A DNA stretch of 64,000 nucleotides from the NCBI RefSeq assembly GCF_004310665.1, contig NZ_SIXF01000010.1, positions 118,059 to 182,058 on the forward strand. Reading direction: 5' to 3'. The stretch is from Pedobacter kyonggii. Its GTDB lineage: Bacteria; Bacteroidota; Bacteroidia; Sphingobacteriales; Sphingobacteriaceae. This document shows positions 37,392-45,759 of this stretch, one piece after another. Below the pieces are notes generated by a model. The model did not search any database and was not told the DNA's origin. It saw nothing but the letters and a program-made list of their open reading frames with translations. A program made the translations under genes and the position numbers. The stretch's first letter is position 1. Each line of letters opens with the position of its first letter.

Positions 37392-38006
37392 ATGGAAAAT
37401 AATATCCTTAGCGAAAAAGAAAAAATGCTGGCTGGCAAAGCTTATCAGGCTGGTGGCAAAGAACTATCAAAAGAAAGATTAAAAGCGCGTGAAATTGTTT
37501 TCGAGTTTAATAACCTCGCACCGAAATTTATCAAACAACGCAAAGAGTTATTAAAAAGGTTATTCGGAAAAACAGAAAGAATGTTTTATGTAGAACCTCC
37601 ATTTAGATGCGATTATGGCTACAACATCGAAATCGGCGATAATTTTTACGCCAATTTTAACCTTGTTATTTTAGACTGCGCCAAGGTACGCATTGGCAAT
37701 AGCGTTTTCATTGCACCAAACGTAGCTATTTATACCGCAGGCCATCCTATCCATGCGCATTTACGCGATCAGGAATATGAATGGGCACAGGAAGTGACCA
37801 TTGGCAATAGTGTTTGGATCGGCGGCAATGTAGTGATTAATCCAGGGGTAAAAATCGGATCTAATGTGGTAGTCGGATCAGGTAGTGTTGTAACCAGGGA
37901 TATTCCTGATAATGTTTTTGCCGCAGGGAACCCATGTAGGGTAATCCGCCAGTTAACAGATGCTGATAAGGATTATTATTATAAAGATTTTAAGTTGGGG
38001 GAGTAA
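37392..38006 (+). CDS. sugar O-acetyltransferase (maltose/galactoside type)
   Basis: The 204-residue protein has the N-terminal Mac domain (MLAGKAYQAGGKELSKER) and a left-handed beta helix of hexapeptide repeats (IGNSVFIAPNVAIYT, IGNSVWIGGNVVINP), with catalytic His in TAGHPIHAHLRDQEYEW (near residue 117). It would transfer acetyl from acetyl-CoA to a sugar hydroxyl. It follows the cupin block but has a terminator in between, so a functional tie is only possible. Confidence 0.9.
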   Translation: MENNILSEKEKMLAGKAYQAGGKELSKERLKAREIVFEFNNLAPKFIKQRKELLKRLFGKTERMFYVEPPFRCDYGYNIEIGDNFYANFNLVILDCAKVRIGNSVFIAPNVAIYTAGHPIHAHLRDQEYEWAQEVTIGNSVWIGGNVVINPGVKIGSNVVVGSGSVVTRDIPDNVFAAGNPCRVIRQLTDADKDYYYKDFKLGE

Positions 38007-38110
38007 GAAATCCATCTTCCCCGTTTTTAACCAGGATGCACGAAAAAGCGATTTTATCGCCATTAATTTATTCTAGAGGCTGTATTATAAATCTAGTTTC
38101 ATTAGAATTT

Positions 38111-38177
38111 GTCACGTTGAGCCTTTCGAAACGCCTTATACGGGTTATGGCAGGTCCTTCGACATGCTCAGTATGAC
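38111..38177. repeat. GTCA-type palindromic intergenic repeat
   Basis: GTCACGTTGAGC at 38111-38122 is mirrored by GCTCAGTATGAC at 38166-38177 (imperfect inverse), with CTTTCGAAACG and CCTTCGACATG inside, the style of (C)GTCAT elements elsewhere in this window. Confidence 0.5.
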
Positions 38178-38249
38178 AATTTTATAAGCTTATTGCATTA
38201 CGATTCCCAATCAAGTTGAGAATTACGATTTGAGCAAAACCTTCCATCC

Positions 38250-38675
38250 TTAGCTACTATGATCGGCAACTACTTTCCATTCGCCCTTAATTTTTTTAAT
38301 TAACAAGGTAAAATATCCTTTAAGTTCATCCTTTTCACGTTTAACATTCCAGCTGCCCAATACAAAAGCCAAATCGGGCTTTAAAAAATCGACCTTTTTA
38401 ATTCCAAATATTAAAAAACCCATCGCCGATTTATCCGGATAGCCTTTTTTATAATTATCCAGGGTTTTTTGCCAGCCATAAGTTGGTCCGTTTTTACCTA
38501 CAAAAAGTAAACTATCCGATTTTTCATAACCCTGCATAAAGGCTTCAACATCGCCTTTGTTCCAATCTGTACGTTGCTTTTCGAGTAAATTAAGTATGGC
38601 CTGTTTATCTTTCGCATTTTGAGCAAAAGCGCTAAAGGAAACTAAAAACAATGCAATTACAAGTATTCTTTTCAT
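38250..38675 (-). CDS. secreted SnoaL/DUF4440-like protein
   Basis: The 141-residue protein has a signal peptide (cleavage after about residue 18, AFA|QN) and an NTF2/SnoaL-like pattern: a helix with LLEKQRTDWNKGDVEAFM, FVGKNGPTYGWQKTLDNYKKGYP and the alternating strands ending in KKIKGEWKVVADHSS. Such proteins bind small ligands or act as esterase-like or isomerase-like modules; no catalytic function can be assigned from sequence. It is a single minus-strand gene. Confidence 0.8.
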   Translation of the reverse strand: MKRILVIALFLVSFSAFAQNAKDKQAILNLLEKQRTDWNKGDVEAFMQGYEKSDSLLFVGKNGPTYGWQKTLDNYKKGYPDKSAMGFLIFGIKKVDFLKPDLAFVLGSWNVKREKDELKGYFTLLIKKIKGEWKVVADHSS

Positions 38676-38768
38676 GGTTATTTAAGTTGAGGTAAAAATT
38701 AAAGATATGAAACAAATTATTTTGTTCCATGAGGAAAAATTCTTTATTTACATATCTATAAATCTTCT

Positions 38769-39650
38769 ATGCAAAATAAAGTAATCACAATTGGCGAAAT
38801 ACTATGGGATGTTTTCCCAGAGGGTAAAAAAGCTGGCGGCTCGAGCATGAACGTTGCGCTTAATTTACACAAACAAAGTATAGATAGCAGTTTTATTAGC
38901 GCAATTGGTGATGATGAAAATGGAAAAGAGCTATTCGATTTTTTAGCCAGCAATCATTTTGCAACTGATTTAATTCAAGTAAATGCCGAATTACCAACCA
39001 GTACGGTTGTGGTGCAGCTGGATGAAAACCATCAGGCCACGTATACGATTAAACAACCGGCAGCATGGGATGACATCAAAATCAGCGATAAAAACATAGC
39101 CGCTGTAAAACAGGCCGATGCCTTAGTATATTGCAGCTTAACCTGCAGAGCGGAAGAATCTAAAAAAACCATTCTTACACTTTTAGAAAATGCCAAGACT
39201 AAAATATTCGACATAAACCTTCGCGCTCCTTTTTATACCATAGAATTAATTGAAACACTTTTGGCAAAAGCTGATATCCTTAAAATAAATGAAGATGAAA
39301 TTTTATGGGTAAAAAAATCTTTTGGCTTAAGCGGTAATACAGATGAGCAACTTTTAAAACAACTTTCGGGTCAGTTTAATATCGAAATCATCTGCCTTAC
39401 ACTTGGTGATAAAGGTGCCTGTGTTTTAAAAGATGGCAAATTGTTTAAACACCCTGGCTATAAGGTGCAGGTGGCCGATACAGTTGGTGCGGGCGATGCT
39501 TTTTTGGCTACATTTATTGCTTGTTACCTACAGGGTTACCCTATGGAAACCACATTAGATAACGCCTGCAAAGTTGGGGCATTTGTAGCCTCTCAGCCTG
39601 GCGCAAACCCCAATTACAACAAAAAGATTTATCATATGGCATTGGGATAA
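38769..39650 (+). CDS. PfkB family carbohydrate kinase (fructokinase-like)
   Basis: The 293-residue kinase has the N-terminal GEILWDVFPEGKKAGGSSMNVA motif (sugar-binding Gly-Gly and Asn28) and the C-terminal DTVGAGDAF (237-245) with the catalytic base Asp243. The overall layout resembles bacterial fructokinases. It is alone between a SnoaL-like gene and the repeat region that precedes the VWA gene; the physiological sugar is not indicated by neighbours. Confidence 0.88.
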   Translation: MQNKVITIGEILWDVFPEGKKAGGSSMNVALNLHKQSIDSSFISAIGDDENGKELFDFLASNHFATDLIQVNAELPTSTVVVQLDENHQATYTIKQPAAWDDIKISDKNIAAVKQADALVYCSLTCRAEESKKTILTLLENAKTKIFDINLRAPFYTIELIETLLAKADILKINEDEILWVKKSFGLSGNTDEQLLKQLSGQFNIEIICLTLGDKGACVLKDGKLFKHPGYKVQVADTVGAGDAFLATFIACYLQGYPMETTLDNACKVGAFVASQPGANPNYNKKIYHMALG

Positions 39651-39965
39651 GCTGCGGGTTTCGCGTTAGGGATTGTAAGGGTTCAGTACCGATTAAGCAG
39701 CTGTTTTTATTTAATTACGGTATGCTTGCTTGTTTCACAGGTCTTCATCGGTACCGGAGCGAAGCGCAGCCCTGAAAAAGCCCGCTCCTTTCCCATTTTT
39801 CACGGGATTGGGGAACGCCCAGATCAGTTTGACAGTTTTCAGTTGGCAATTCAATCTGCTTTGTTCTTTCAGCTTTTACCTTCCTGCTTGTCTCCAAATA
39901 TGACACCACGCTTAAATTAATGCAAAGCGAAACTTTTATCTTCGATAAATCGTTAATACAAGCAC
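39651..39965. repeat. repeat-type intergenic region before the VWA gene
   Basis: This 315-bp gap contains AAAAAGCCCGCTCCTTTCCC and CACGGGATTGGGGAACGCCC, familiar Bacteroidetes spacer motifs; short ORFs across it on both strands have no protein-like composition. A possible -10-like TATCTTCG sits near 39940. No clear gene was found. Confidence 0.45.
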
Positions 39966-41063
39966 ATGAGAGGTTTTCGTTTTTCTGATTATAAGCCGGG
40001 CGATACGCCAAAGGGTGGGTTCGATGAGTTGCTGAAATTATTTAGCGAACTGCTGAATTATACAGCTGGAGATGCAGCAGAGGCTTTAAGCTGGCTGAAT
40101 GAGCTCGACAAGCAATATAAACTAACCAATAATGATTATGGCATTGGTAATTTTATCGACGACCTGAAGGACAAAGGTTATCTTACGGAAGACAATCAAT
40201 CTGGGGAATTTAAAATAACAGCCAAAACCGAACAGACCATCCGCAAATCGGCCCTTGATGAAATTTTTGGGAAACTAAAAAAATCAGGACGGGGAAACCA
40301 CAACAGTAACCAATCGGGTGTTGGCGAAGAGAAAAATGCCGATAGACGCGAATATAGTTTTGGGGATAGTTTAGATCAGATTGATATGACTGCTTCTATC
40401 CACAATGCGCAGATCAACCACGGTATTGGCGATTTCACCTTAACCGATCGCGATCTGGAAGTAGAGGAAAAGGATTTTAAAACCTTAACATCTACCGTAT
40501 TGATGATCGATATTTCGCACTCGATGATCCTATATGGTGAAGACCGGATTACCCCTGCAAAAAAAGTTGCGATGGCTTTGGCCGAGCTGATTAAAACGAA
40601 ATACCCTAAAGATACTTTAGACATTGTGGTTTTCGGTAATGACGCCTGGCCAATTAGCGTGAAAGACCTACCTTATTTACAGGTTGGCCCTTACCATACC
40701 AATACCTATGCGGGATTAGAATTGGCTGCTGATTTACTACGTCGAAGAAAAACGCATAATAAGCAGATTTTCATGATTACCGACGGAAAACCAACCTGCT
40801 TAAAAGAAAATGGCAAGTACTATAAAAACAGCATGGGTTTGGATAGAAAGGTAATTAATAAAACCTTAAACATGGCTGCCCAATGTAAGCGCCTAAAGAT
40901 TCCGATTACTACATTTATGATTGCCAAAGACCCTTACCTGCAACAGTTTGTGCGCCAGTTTACCGAAATTAATGGCGGCAGGGCTTTTTATAGCTCGCTA
41001 AATGGCTTGGGAGAATACATTTTTGAAGATTACATTAAAAACAGACGTAAGACAGTTAAATAA
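39966..41063 (+). CDS. von Willebrand factor A domain protein (ChlD/BatA-like)
   Basis: The 365-residue protein has a helical N-terminus with a low-complexity linker (about 105-130) and a VWA domain with MIDAS residues Asp182-x-Ser184-x-Ser186 (DISHS), Thr245/Thr247 (HTNT) and Asp273 (ITDGK). No signal peptide is seen, so it is cytoplasmic. It is followed by a MoxR-like AAA gene, the usual pairing in which the VWA protein is the metal-binding partner of the ATPase, as in Mg chelatase ChlI/ChlD. Its client is unknown. Confidence 0.9.
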   Translation: MRGFRFSDYKPGDTPKGGFDELLKLFSELLNYTAGDAAEALSWLNELDKQYKLTNNDYGIGNFIDDLKDKGYLTEDNQSGEFKITAKTEQTIRKSALDEIFGKLKKSGRGNHNSNQSGVGEEKNADRREYSFGDSLDQIDMTASIHNAQINHGIGDFTLTDRDLEVEEKDFKTLTSTVLMIDISHSMILYGEDRITPAKKVAMALAELIKTKYPKDTLDIVVFGNDAWPISVKDLPYLQVGPYHTNTYAGLELAADLLRRRKTHNKQIFMITDGKPTCLKENGKYYKNSMGLDRKVINKTLNMAAQCKRLKIPITTFMIAKDPYLQQFVRQFTEINGGRAFYSSLNGLGEYIFEDYIKNRRKTVK

Positions 41064-41065
41064 GG

Positions 41066-41212
41066 TAGAGGGTAAAAGGTGGAAGGTTAAGGTAAAACCC
41101 AAAGCCGAAAAGACCTATCTAACAAGTCTTAGAAAACATTTAAACCAGGGAAGATTTAGCGATTGATGTTGCGTGCCGCAAACTTAAACCCTAAACCCTA
41201 AACGTTAAACCT
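41066..41212. repeat. word-like spacer between VWA and AAA genes
   Basis: The spacer opens with AAGGTAGAGGGTAAAAGGTG and closes with CTTAAACCCTAAACCCTAAA (41183-41202), i.e. two units of CCCTAAA, then AACGTTAAAC. CCCTAAA is the unit of the longer array at 58835, and the AAGGTAGA... style recurs at 63470. Confidence 0.55.
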
Positions 41213-41222
41213 ATTTTAAAAG

Positions 41223-42710
41223 ATGCAAAACACCACATTAGGCGAATTAAAAACCACAGGATATAAATCGAGATCTGTAAAAGAAGAGCTTAGGGAAAAT
41301 CTGATTAAAGTTCTCCGCGATAAAAAAACTGAATTTGAGGGCATTATCGGCTACGATGAAACCGTTATTCCGGAGTTACAGACCGCAATCTTATCACGCC
41401 ACAATATTTTACTTTTAGGTTTACGTGGGCAGGCAAAAACACGGATTGCCCGTTTAATGGTAAACCTACTGGATGAATATGTGCCATATGTTGCCGGAAG
41501 TGAGATTTTTGATGACCCTTTGAACCCGATTTCATGGTACGCGAAAAACGAAATTGCCATAAAAGGAGATGATACTGAAATTGCCTGGTTGCACCGTAGC
41601 GAAAGGTATACCGAAAAACTGGCCACGCCCGACGTTACTGTTGCCGATTTAATTGGCGATGTTGACCCCATTAAAGCCGCAACATTGAAATTAACCTATA
41701 ATGATGAGCGTGTAATCCACTTTGGTTTAATTCCGCGTGCACACCGCAGCATATTCGTGATTAACGAACTTCCGGATTTACAGGCCCGTATTCAGGTGGC
41801 ATTATTTAACATGCTACAGGAGAAAGATATTCAGATCCGCGGTTTTAAACTGCGTTTACCCCTGGATATCCAGTTTGTATTTACCGCAAACCCAGAAGAT
41901 TATACCAACCGTGGAAGCATTGTTACACCGTTGAAAGATAGGATTGAAAGTCAGATTTTGACACACTACCCTAAAACCATCGAAATTTCGCGCAAAATTA
42001 CTTTTCAGGAGGCAAAATTAACCCCCGATCAAAAAGCCAATATTGAGGCCGATGGATTGGTAAAGGATTTAATCGAGCAGATTGCTTTTGAGGCACGTAA
42101 AAGTGAATATATCGATCAAAAGTCAGGTGTTTCAGCCAGGTTAACCATTTCTGCTTATGAAAATTTAATCAGCACGGCTGAAAGAAGAATGCTGATTGCA
42201 GGCGAGAAAAATACTTTTGTACGTTTATCTGACCTTGCGGGAATTATCCCGGCAATAACCGGCAAAATAGAACTGGTTTACGAAGGCGAACTGGAAGGGC
42301 CAGCACATGTAGCCACAACCTTAATCGGGAAAGCAGTTAAAACGTTGTTTGCGCGTTACTTCCCAGATCCAGAAAAGGCAAAGAAAAGCAAAACGGCAAA
42401 TCCTTATACTGAAGTAACTGAATGGTTTACAGAAGGCAACAATGTAGATGTTACTGATACTTTAACCAATGCACAGTATAAAAAAGCGCTGATGCTGGTG
42501 CCAAGTTTATACGATCTGGTAAAGAAGTTTCATCCTAAATTAAGCGAAAATCAAACTTTATTGTTAATGGAATTCGTACTGCATGGTTTAGCTGAATATT
42601 CGCAATTGAGCAAAAATTATTTAAACGGTGGCTTTGGTTTCGCTGATATGTTTGGCAGTTTATTTAACGCCGAATTTGACGAAGAAGAGGATGAAGACGA
42701 TTTCAGATAA
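41223..42710 (+). CDS. MoxR-like AAA ATPase with variant Walker motifs
   Basis: The 495-residue AAA+ protein has the P-loop GLRGQAKT (66-73), in which the usual Gly before Lys is Ala71, and a Walker B IFVINEL (177-183) with Asn181 in place of Asp. Post-Walker segments LQARIQVALFNML and FTANPEDYTNRG are present. A long C-terminal region ends in an acidic tail (EFDEEEDEDDFR). Together with the upstream VWA gene this is a chaperone-type ATPase/VWA pair. The next gene starts 5 bp downstream. Confidence 0.88.
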   Translation: MQNTTLGELKTTGYKSRSVKEELRENLIKVLRDKKTEFEGIIGYDETVIPELQTAILSRHNILLLGLRGQAKTRIARLMVNLLDEYVPYVAGSEIFDDPLNPISWYAKNEIAIKGDDTEIAWLHRSERYTEKLATPDVTVADLIGDVDPIKAATLKLTYNDERVIHFGLIPRAHRSIFVINELPDLQARIQVALFNMLQEKDIQIRGFKLRLPLDIQFVFTANPEDYTNRGSIVTPLKDRIESQILTHYPKTIEISRKITFQEAKLTPDQKANIEADGLVKDLIEQIAFEARKSEYIDQKSGVSARLTISAYENLISTAERRMLIAGEKNTFVRLSDLAGIIPAITGKIELVYEGELEGPAHVATTLIGKAVKTLFARYFPDPEKAKKSKTANPYTEVTEWFTEGNNVDVTDTLTNAQYKKALMLVPSLYDLVKKFHPKLSENQTLLLMEFVLHGLAEYSQLSKNYLNGGFGFADMFGSLFNAEFDEEEDEDDFR

Positions 42711-42715
42711 AATTA

Positions 42716-43465
42716 ATGGAGTTTAACGGATATCTTTTATCGCTAAAGTTAAAACAAGAGCACCTTCCTAATGGATATCCGTTTAATATTCCATGCTTAA
42801 AATCTTTTGAAAAGTTAGACTTCCATCCTAATGTTACATTTTTTACCGGCGAAAACGGGGTTGGAAAATCAACTTTGATTGAAGCTATTGCAGTTTATCT
42901 TGGTTTCAATGCAGAGGGTGGAGGTAAAAATTTCAATTTTAAAAGCACAGCAACACATTCTGCATTGCATAACTTCCTCAGTATAACCAAAGGATTTAAA
43001 CAAATTAAAGATGGTTATTTTTTAAGGGGGGAGAGTTTTTACAATGTTGCCAGCGAGATTGACAAACTTGATGAAGAACCCTTCTCTTCACCTAAAATAA
43101 TAGATTCTTATGGAGGCATTTCTTTACATGAACAATCGCACGGAGAATCTTTTTGGTCGCTATTTATGAATCGTTTTAGTGGCCATGGTGTTTATATACT
43201 GGATGAACCTGAATCGGCCCTTTCGGCTACAAAACAAATTGCCATGTTATCCAAAATCAATAATTTGGTAAATAAAAATGCCCAATTCATCATCGCCACC
43301 CACTCTCCGATATTATTGTCCTATCCCAATGCCTGGATATACGAAATGTCGGAAAATAAGATAGCTAAGGTTAAATACGAGGAATCGGAAGTTTATCGAG
43401 TTTATAAAGCTTTTTTAGATCACCCTCAACGAATATTAGATAATTTATTTACTTCAAATACTTAA
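42716..43465 (+). CDS. AAA/ABC-type ATPase (SMC-like fold)
   Basis: The 249-residue protein has Walker A GENGVGKST (45-53), a signature-like SHGESFW (about 142-148) and Walker B VYILDEPESALS (about 158-169), followed by the H-loop HSPILL. This is a small ABC-type ATPase without coiled coil, of the kind annotated as AAA_21/AAA_23. It starts 5 bp after the MoxR-like gene, so it is cotranscribed with it. It is followed by a strong terminator. Function unknown. Confidence 0.87.
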   Translation: MEFNGYLLSLKLKQEHLPNGYPFNIPCLKSFEKLDFHPNVTFFTGENGVGKSTLIEAIAVYLGFNAEGGGKNFNFKSTATHSALHNFLSITKGFKQIKDGYFLRGESFYNVASEIDKLDEEPFSSPKIIDSYGGISLHEQSHGESFWSLFMNRFSGHGVYILDEPESALSATKQIAMLSKINNLVNKNAQFIIATHSPILLSYPNAWIYEMSENKIAKVKYEESEVYRVYKAFLDHPQRILDNLFTSNT

Positions 43466-43500
43466 TTTAGACAGGTCAAACAAACCTGTCTAAATTTTTA
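43464..43500 (+). terminator. terminator after the ABC-type ATPase
   Basis: Perfect 13-bp stem AATTTAGACAGGT / ACCTGTCTAAATT (43464-43476 and 43484-43496) with a 7-nt loop and T-rich tail overlapping the end of the ATPase gene; it closes the VWA-MoxR-ATPase unit. Confidence 0.85.
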
Positions 43501-43524
43501 ATTTAACTCGAATAACCCGATTGT

Positions 43525-44775
43525 ATGGGAAGACTACCTTTCATCATTGCTGCCTGCATATTTATCATTGCTTTTGACATTTATTGTTACAAAGCCATTA
43601 TTGCTGTTTTTAAAAAATGGAAACCGACTACTAAAAAAGTATTTGCCATTGCGTATTGGAGTTATAACCTGCTTTTGATTTTCGGCGTTTTCTGTGGAAT
43701 ATACCTCAACCTTTTCCTTACGTTAAGGGCCATTATTTTGGTTGCCTTCTTTTTAACCGTTGCCTGTAAAATGGCTATGCTCCCATTTTTGATCTTGGAT
43801 GATTTACGAAGGTTATTCATTAAAATTTTCAGGAGGAACAAAAAAAGTGAAGGCTCAACGGCACAAAATACAACAGCAGAACCCATTTCACGCTCTGAGT
43901 TTCTGGTTAAAGCCGGATTGGTGGCAGCAGCAGTACCCTTAACTTCATTAAGCTGGGGCATTATTTCTGGCGCATACGATTATCAGGTGCGACGGGTAAA
44001 TTTAATCCTCCCTAACCTACCCAAAGCTTTTGACGGCATTACCATGGGGCAGATTTCTGATATCCACTCTGGAAGCTTTTACAACAAAACAGCCGTAAAG
44101 GGCGGTGTAGAAATGCTATTGGGCGAGAAACCCGATTTCGTTTTTTTTACCGGCGATTTAGTGAATAACCTTACCAACGAGGTAAGAGATTATCAGGATA
44201 TATTTTCGAAAGTAAAAGCACCTCTAGGTGTATATTCAACATTGGGAAACCACGATTATGGTGATTATTTTTTTGGCAAAGAATCTTCTCCTGCCAAGGT
44301 AAAAAACCTGAAAGATATGGTTGATGTGCATAAAGTAATGGGTTACAATTTACTAATGAACGAAAACAGGAGATTAAAAGTAGATGGAGAAGAAATCGGA
44401 ATTTTAGGTATCGAAAACTGGGGAATGGGCCGTTTCCCTAAATATGGAAAAATGGAGCTTGCAGTTCAGCATACAGACGATTTACCAGTTAAACTTTTGC
44501 TTAGTCACGATCCTTCGCATTGGCGTGGAGAGGTTCTAAAGAAATACCCGCAAATAGATGCGATGTTCAGTGGCCATACACATGGAATGCAGTTTGGCGT
44601 TCGTTTCAAAGAGGTTCAATGGAGCCCGGTACAATACATTTATAAAGAATGGGCGGGTTTATACCAGGAGCAAAAACAACAGCTTTATGTTAATGTAGGC
44701 TATGGCTTTTTAGGTTATCCGGGTAGGGTTGGTATTTTACCTGAGATTACAATATTTACTTTAAAAAGAGCATAG
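43525..44775 (+). CDS. metallophosphoesterase with N-terminal membrane helices
   Basis: The 416-residue protein has three or four N-terminal membrane helices (to about residue 105), a linker, a further hydrophobic stretch near 128-148, and a calcineurin-like phosphoesterase domain. The metal motifs are visible: ISDIHSG (DxH), FFTGDLVN (GD), TLGNHDYG (GNHD), LLSHDPSHW (H) and SGHTHGMQ (GHxH). The family includes membrane enzymes that act on lipid pyrophosphates or nucleotides; substrate not indicated. It stands alone after a terminator. Confidence 0.92.
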   Translation: MGRLPFIIAACIFIIAFDIYCYKAIIAVFKKWKPTTKKVFAIAYWSYNLLLIFGVFCGIYLNLFLTLRAIILVAFFLTVACKMAMLPFLILDDLRRLFIKIFRRNKKSEGSTAQNTTAEPISRSEFLVKAGLVAAAVPLTSLSWGIISGAYDYQVRRVNLILPNLPKAFDGITMGQISDIHSGSFYNKTAVKGGVEMLLGEKPDFVFFTGDLVNNLTNEVRDYQDIFSKVKAPLGVYSTLGNHDYGDYFFGKESSPAKVKNLKDMVDVHKVMGYNLLMNENRRLKVDGEEIGILGIENWGMGRFPKYGKMELAVQHTDDLPVKLLLSHDPSHWRGEVLKKYPQIDAMFSGHTHGMQFGVRFKEVQWSPVQYIYKEWAGLYQEQKQQLYVNVGYGFLGYPGRVGILPEITIFTLKRA

Positions 44776-44787
44776 TAAATAAAACTC

Positions 44788-44894
44788 GTCATTTCGATCC
44801 GATAGCTATCGGATGAAGTGCAACGAAATGGAGAAATCTATAAAAATATGTAAGTAAATCACCCATAGATTTCTCCGCTACAGTCGAAATTCCA
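44788..44894. repeat. GTCAT-type repeat with inserted palindrome
   Basis: CGTCATTTCGA opens the element; the palindrome TCCGATAGCTATCGGA lies at 44797-44812, and GGAGAAATCTAT (44830-44841) is the exact inverse of ATAGATTTCTCC (44865-44876). The flanking words GAAGTGCAACGAA and GAGAAATCT match the inverse of the 58741 element, which lacks the inserted palindrome. Confidence 0.6.
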
Positions 44895-44896
44895 GT

Positions 44897-44954
44897 GCCG
44901 TCAGATGTTACCATCTGACATGTTATATAACCGTCAGATGGTAACATCTGACGG
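44897..44954. repeat. paired CCGTCAGATG palindromes
   Basis: CCGTCAGATG-GTAA-CATCTGACGG (44931-44954) is a perfect 10-bp hairpin; its near inverse, CCGTCAGATGTTACCATCTGAC, lies at 44898-44919. They are inverted copies of each other, just beyond the stop codon of the response regulator on the minus strand, and lack a poly-T tail. Confidence 0.6.
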
Positions 44955-44962
44955 CATAATAA

Positions 44963-45652
44963 TTATCCCGCATTAAAGCGATAACCTACCCCCCTAACTG
45001 TCTGTAACAACTGCGGATTATCAGGATTCAATTCTATCTTCTTACGTAAGCGCACAATATGCATATCAAGCGTTCTGGTGTTCACATCAGAGTTGTAACC
45101 CCACACCACCAGCATCAATTCATCACGGTTGATTACTTTACCCGGGTTGCGCAAGAAATAAAGGAGGATACGGTTTTCCAATATCGTTAACTCGATTTTC
45201 TTTCCATCTCTAAACAACGTGTGGATGTTTGGATGGTGTTCCATATTGCCAAAACGGTGAATTTCGGCAGTATCTTTATTCACGATGAATTTCACCTTGC
45301 TCTCCAACATTGCAACCAAAACATCCATATTAAATGGTTTGGTGATATAATCAGATGCACCAAAGTTATAGGCATCAATTTTATCAACATCCTGCGCTTT
45401 AGCAGTCATCATAATGATCAGGTTTTCGAATCCTTGCTTACGCACATTCTCGCAAACTTCAGCGCCCTGTTTACCTGGCATCATCCAATCCAATAAAACA
45501 ATATCGGGCTGATCGGCAACAATCATTCTTTCACCAGCTTCGCCATCATTTGCTTCAAGCACAGTATAACCTTCAGCCTTTAAACGGTGGGCCACAAGAA
45601 AGCGAAGATTTTCATCATCTTCTACAATTAATATTTTTACTTCTTTTGACAT
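44963..45652 (-). CDS. OmpR/PhoB-type response regulator
   Basis: The 229-residue protein has a receiver domain with acidic pocket EDD (11-13), phosphorylation site Asp55 (VLLDWMMPG), switch Thr83 and Lys105 (TKPF), and a C-terminal winged helix with the ENRILLYFLRNPGKVINRDELM and RTLDMHIVRLRKKI motifs that bind DNA. It lies downstream of the histidine kinase on the same strand, with about 107 bp between, so it is probably the partner of that kinase. Confidence 0.95.
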   Translation of the reverse strand: MSKEVKILIVEDDENLRFLVAHRLKAEGYTVLEANDGEAGERMIVADQPDIVLLDWMMPGKQGAEVCENVRKQGFENLIIMMTAKAQDVDKIDAYNFGASDYITKPFNMDVLVAMLESKVKFIVNKDTAEIHRFGNMEHHPNIHTLFRDGKKIELTILENRILLYFLRNPGKVINRDELMLVVWGYNSDVNTRTLDMHIVRLRKKIELNPDNPQLLQTVRGVGYRFNAG

Positions 45653-45759
45653 TTGTATGTGTATTTTATTTGCGGTTGTAATATTGAAACGCTGTACTGT
45701 TTAAAGGTTTAAACTCAACTTAAAATCTTCCAACCTGTAACCTTTCAACTCCTAAAAAT

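Noticed and set aside
39726-40011. Short ORFs before the VWA gene on both strands
   Set aside because: They lie across a repeat-type spacer, overlap each other, and have no signal peptide, domain or neighbouring signal.
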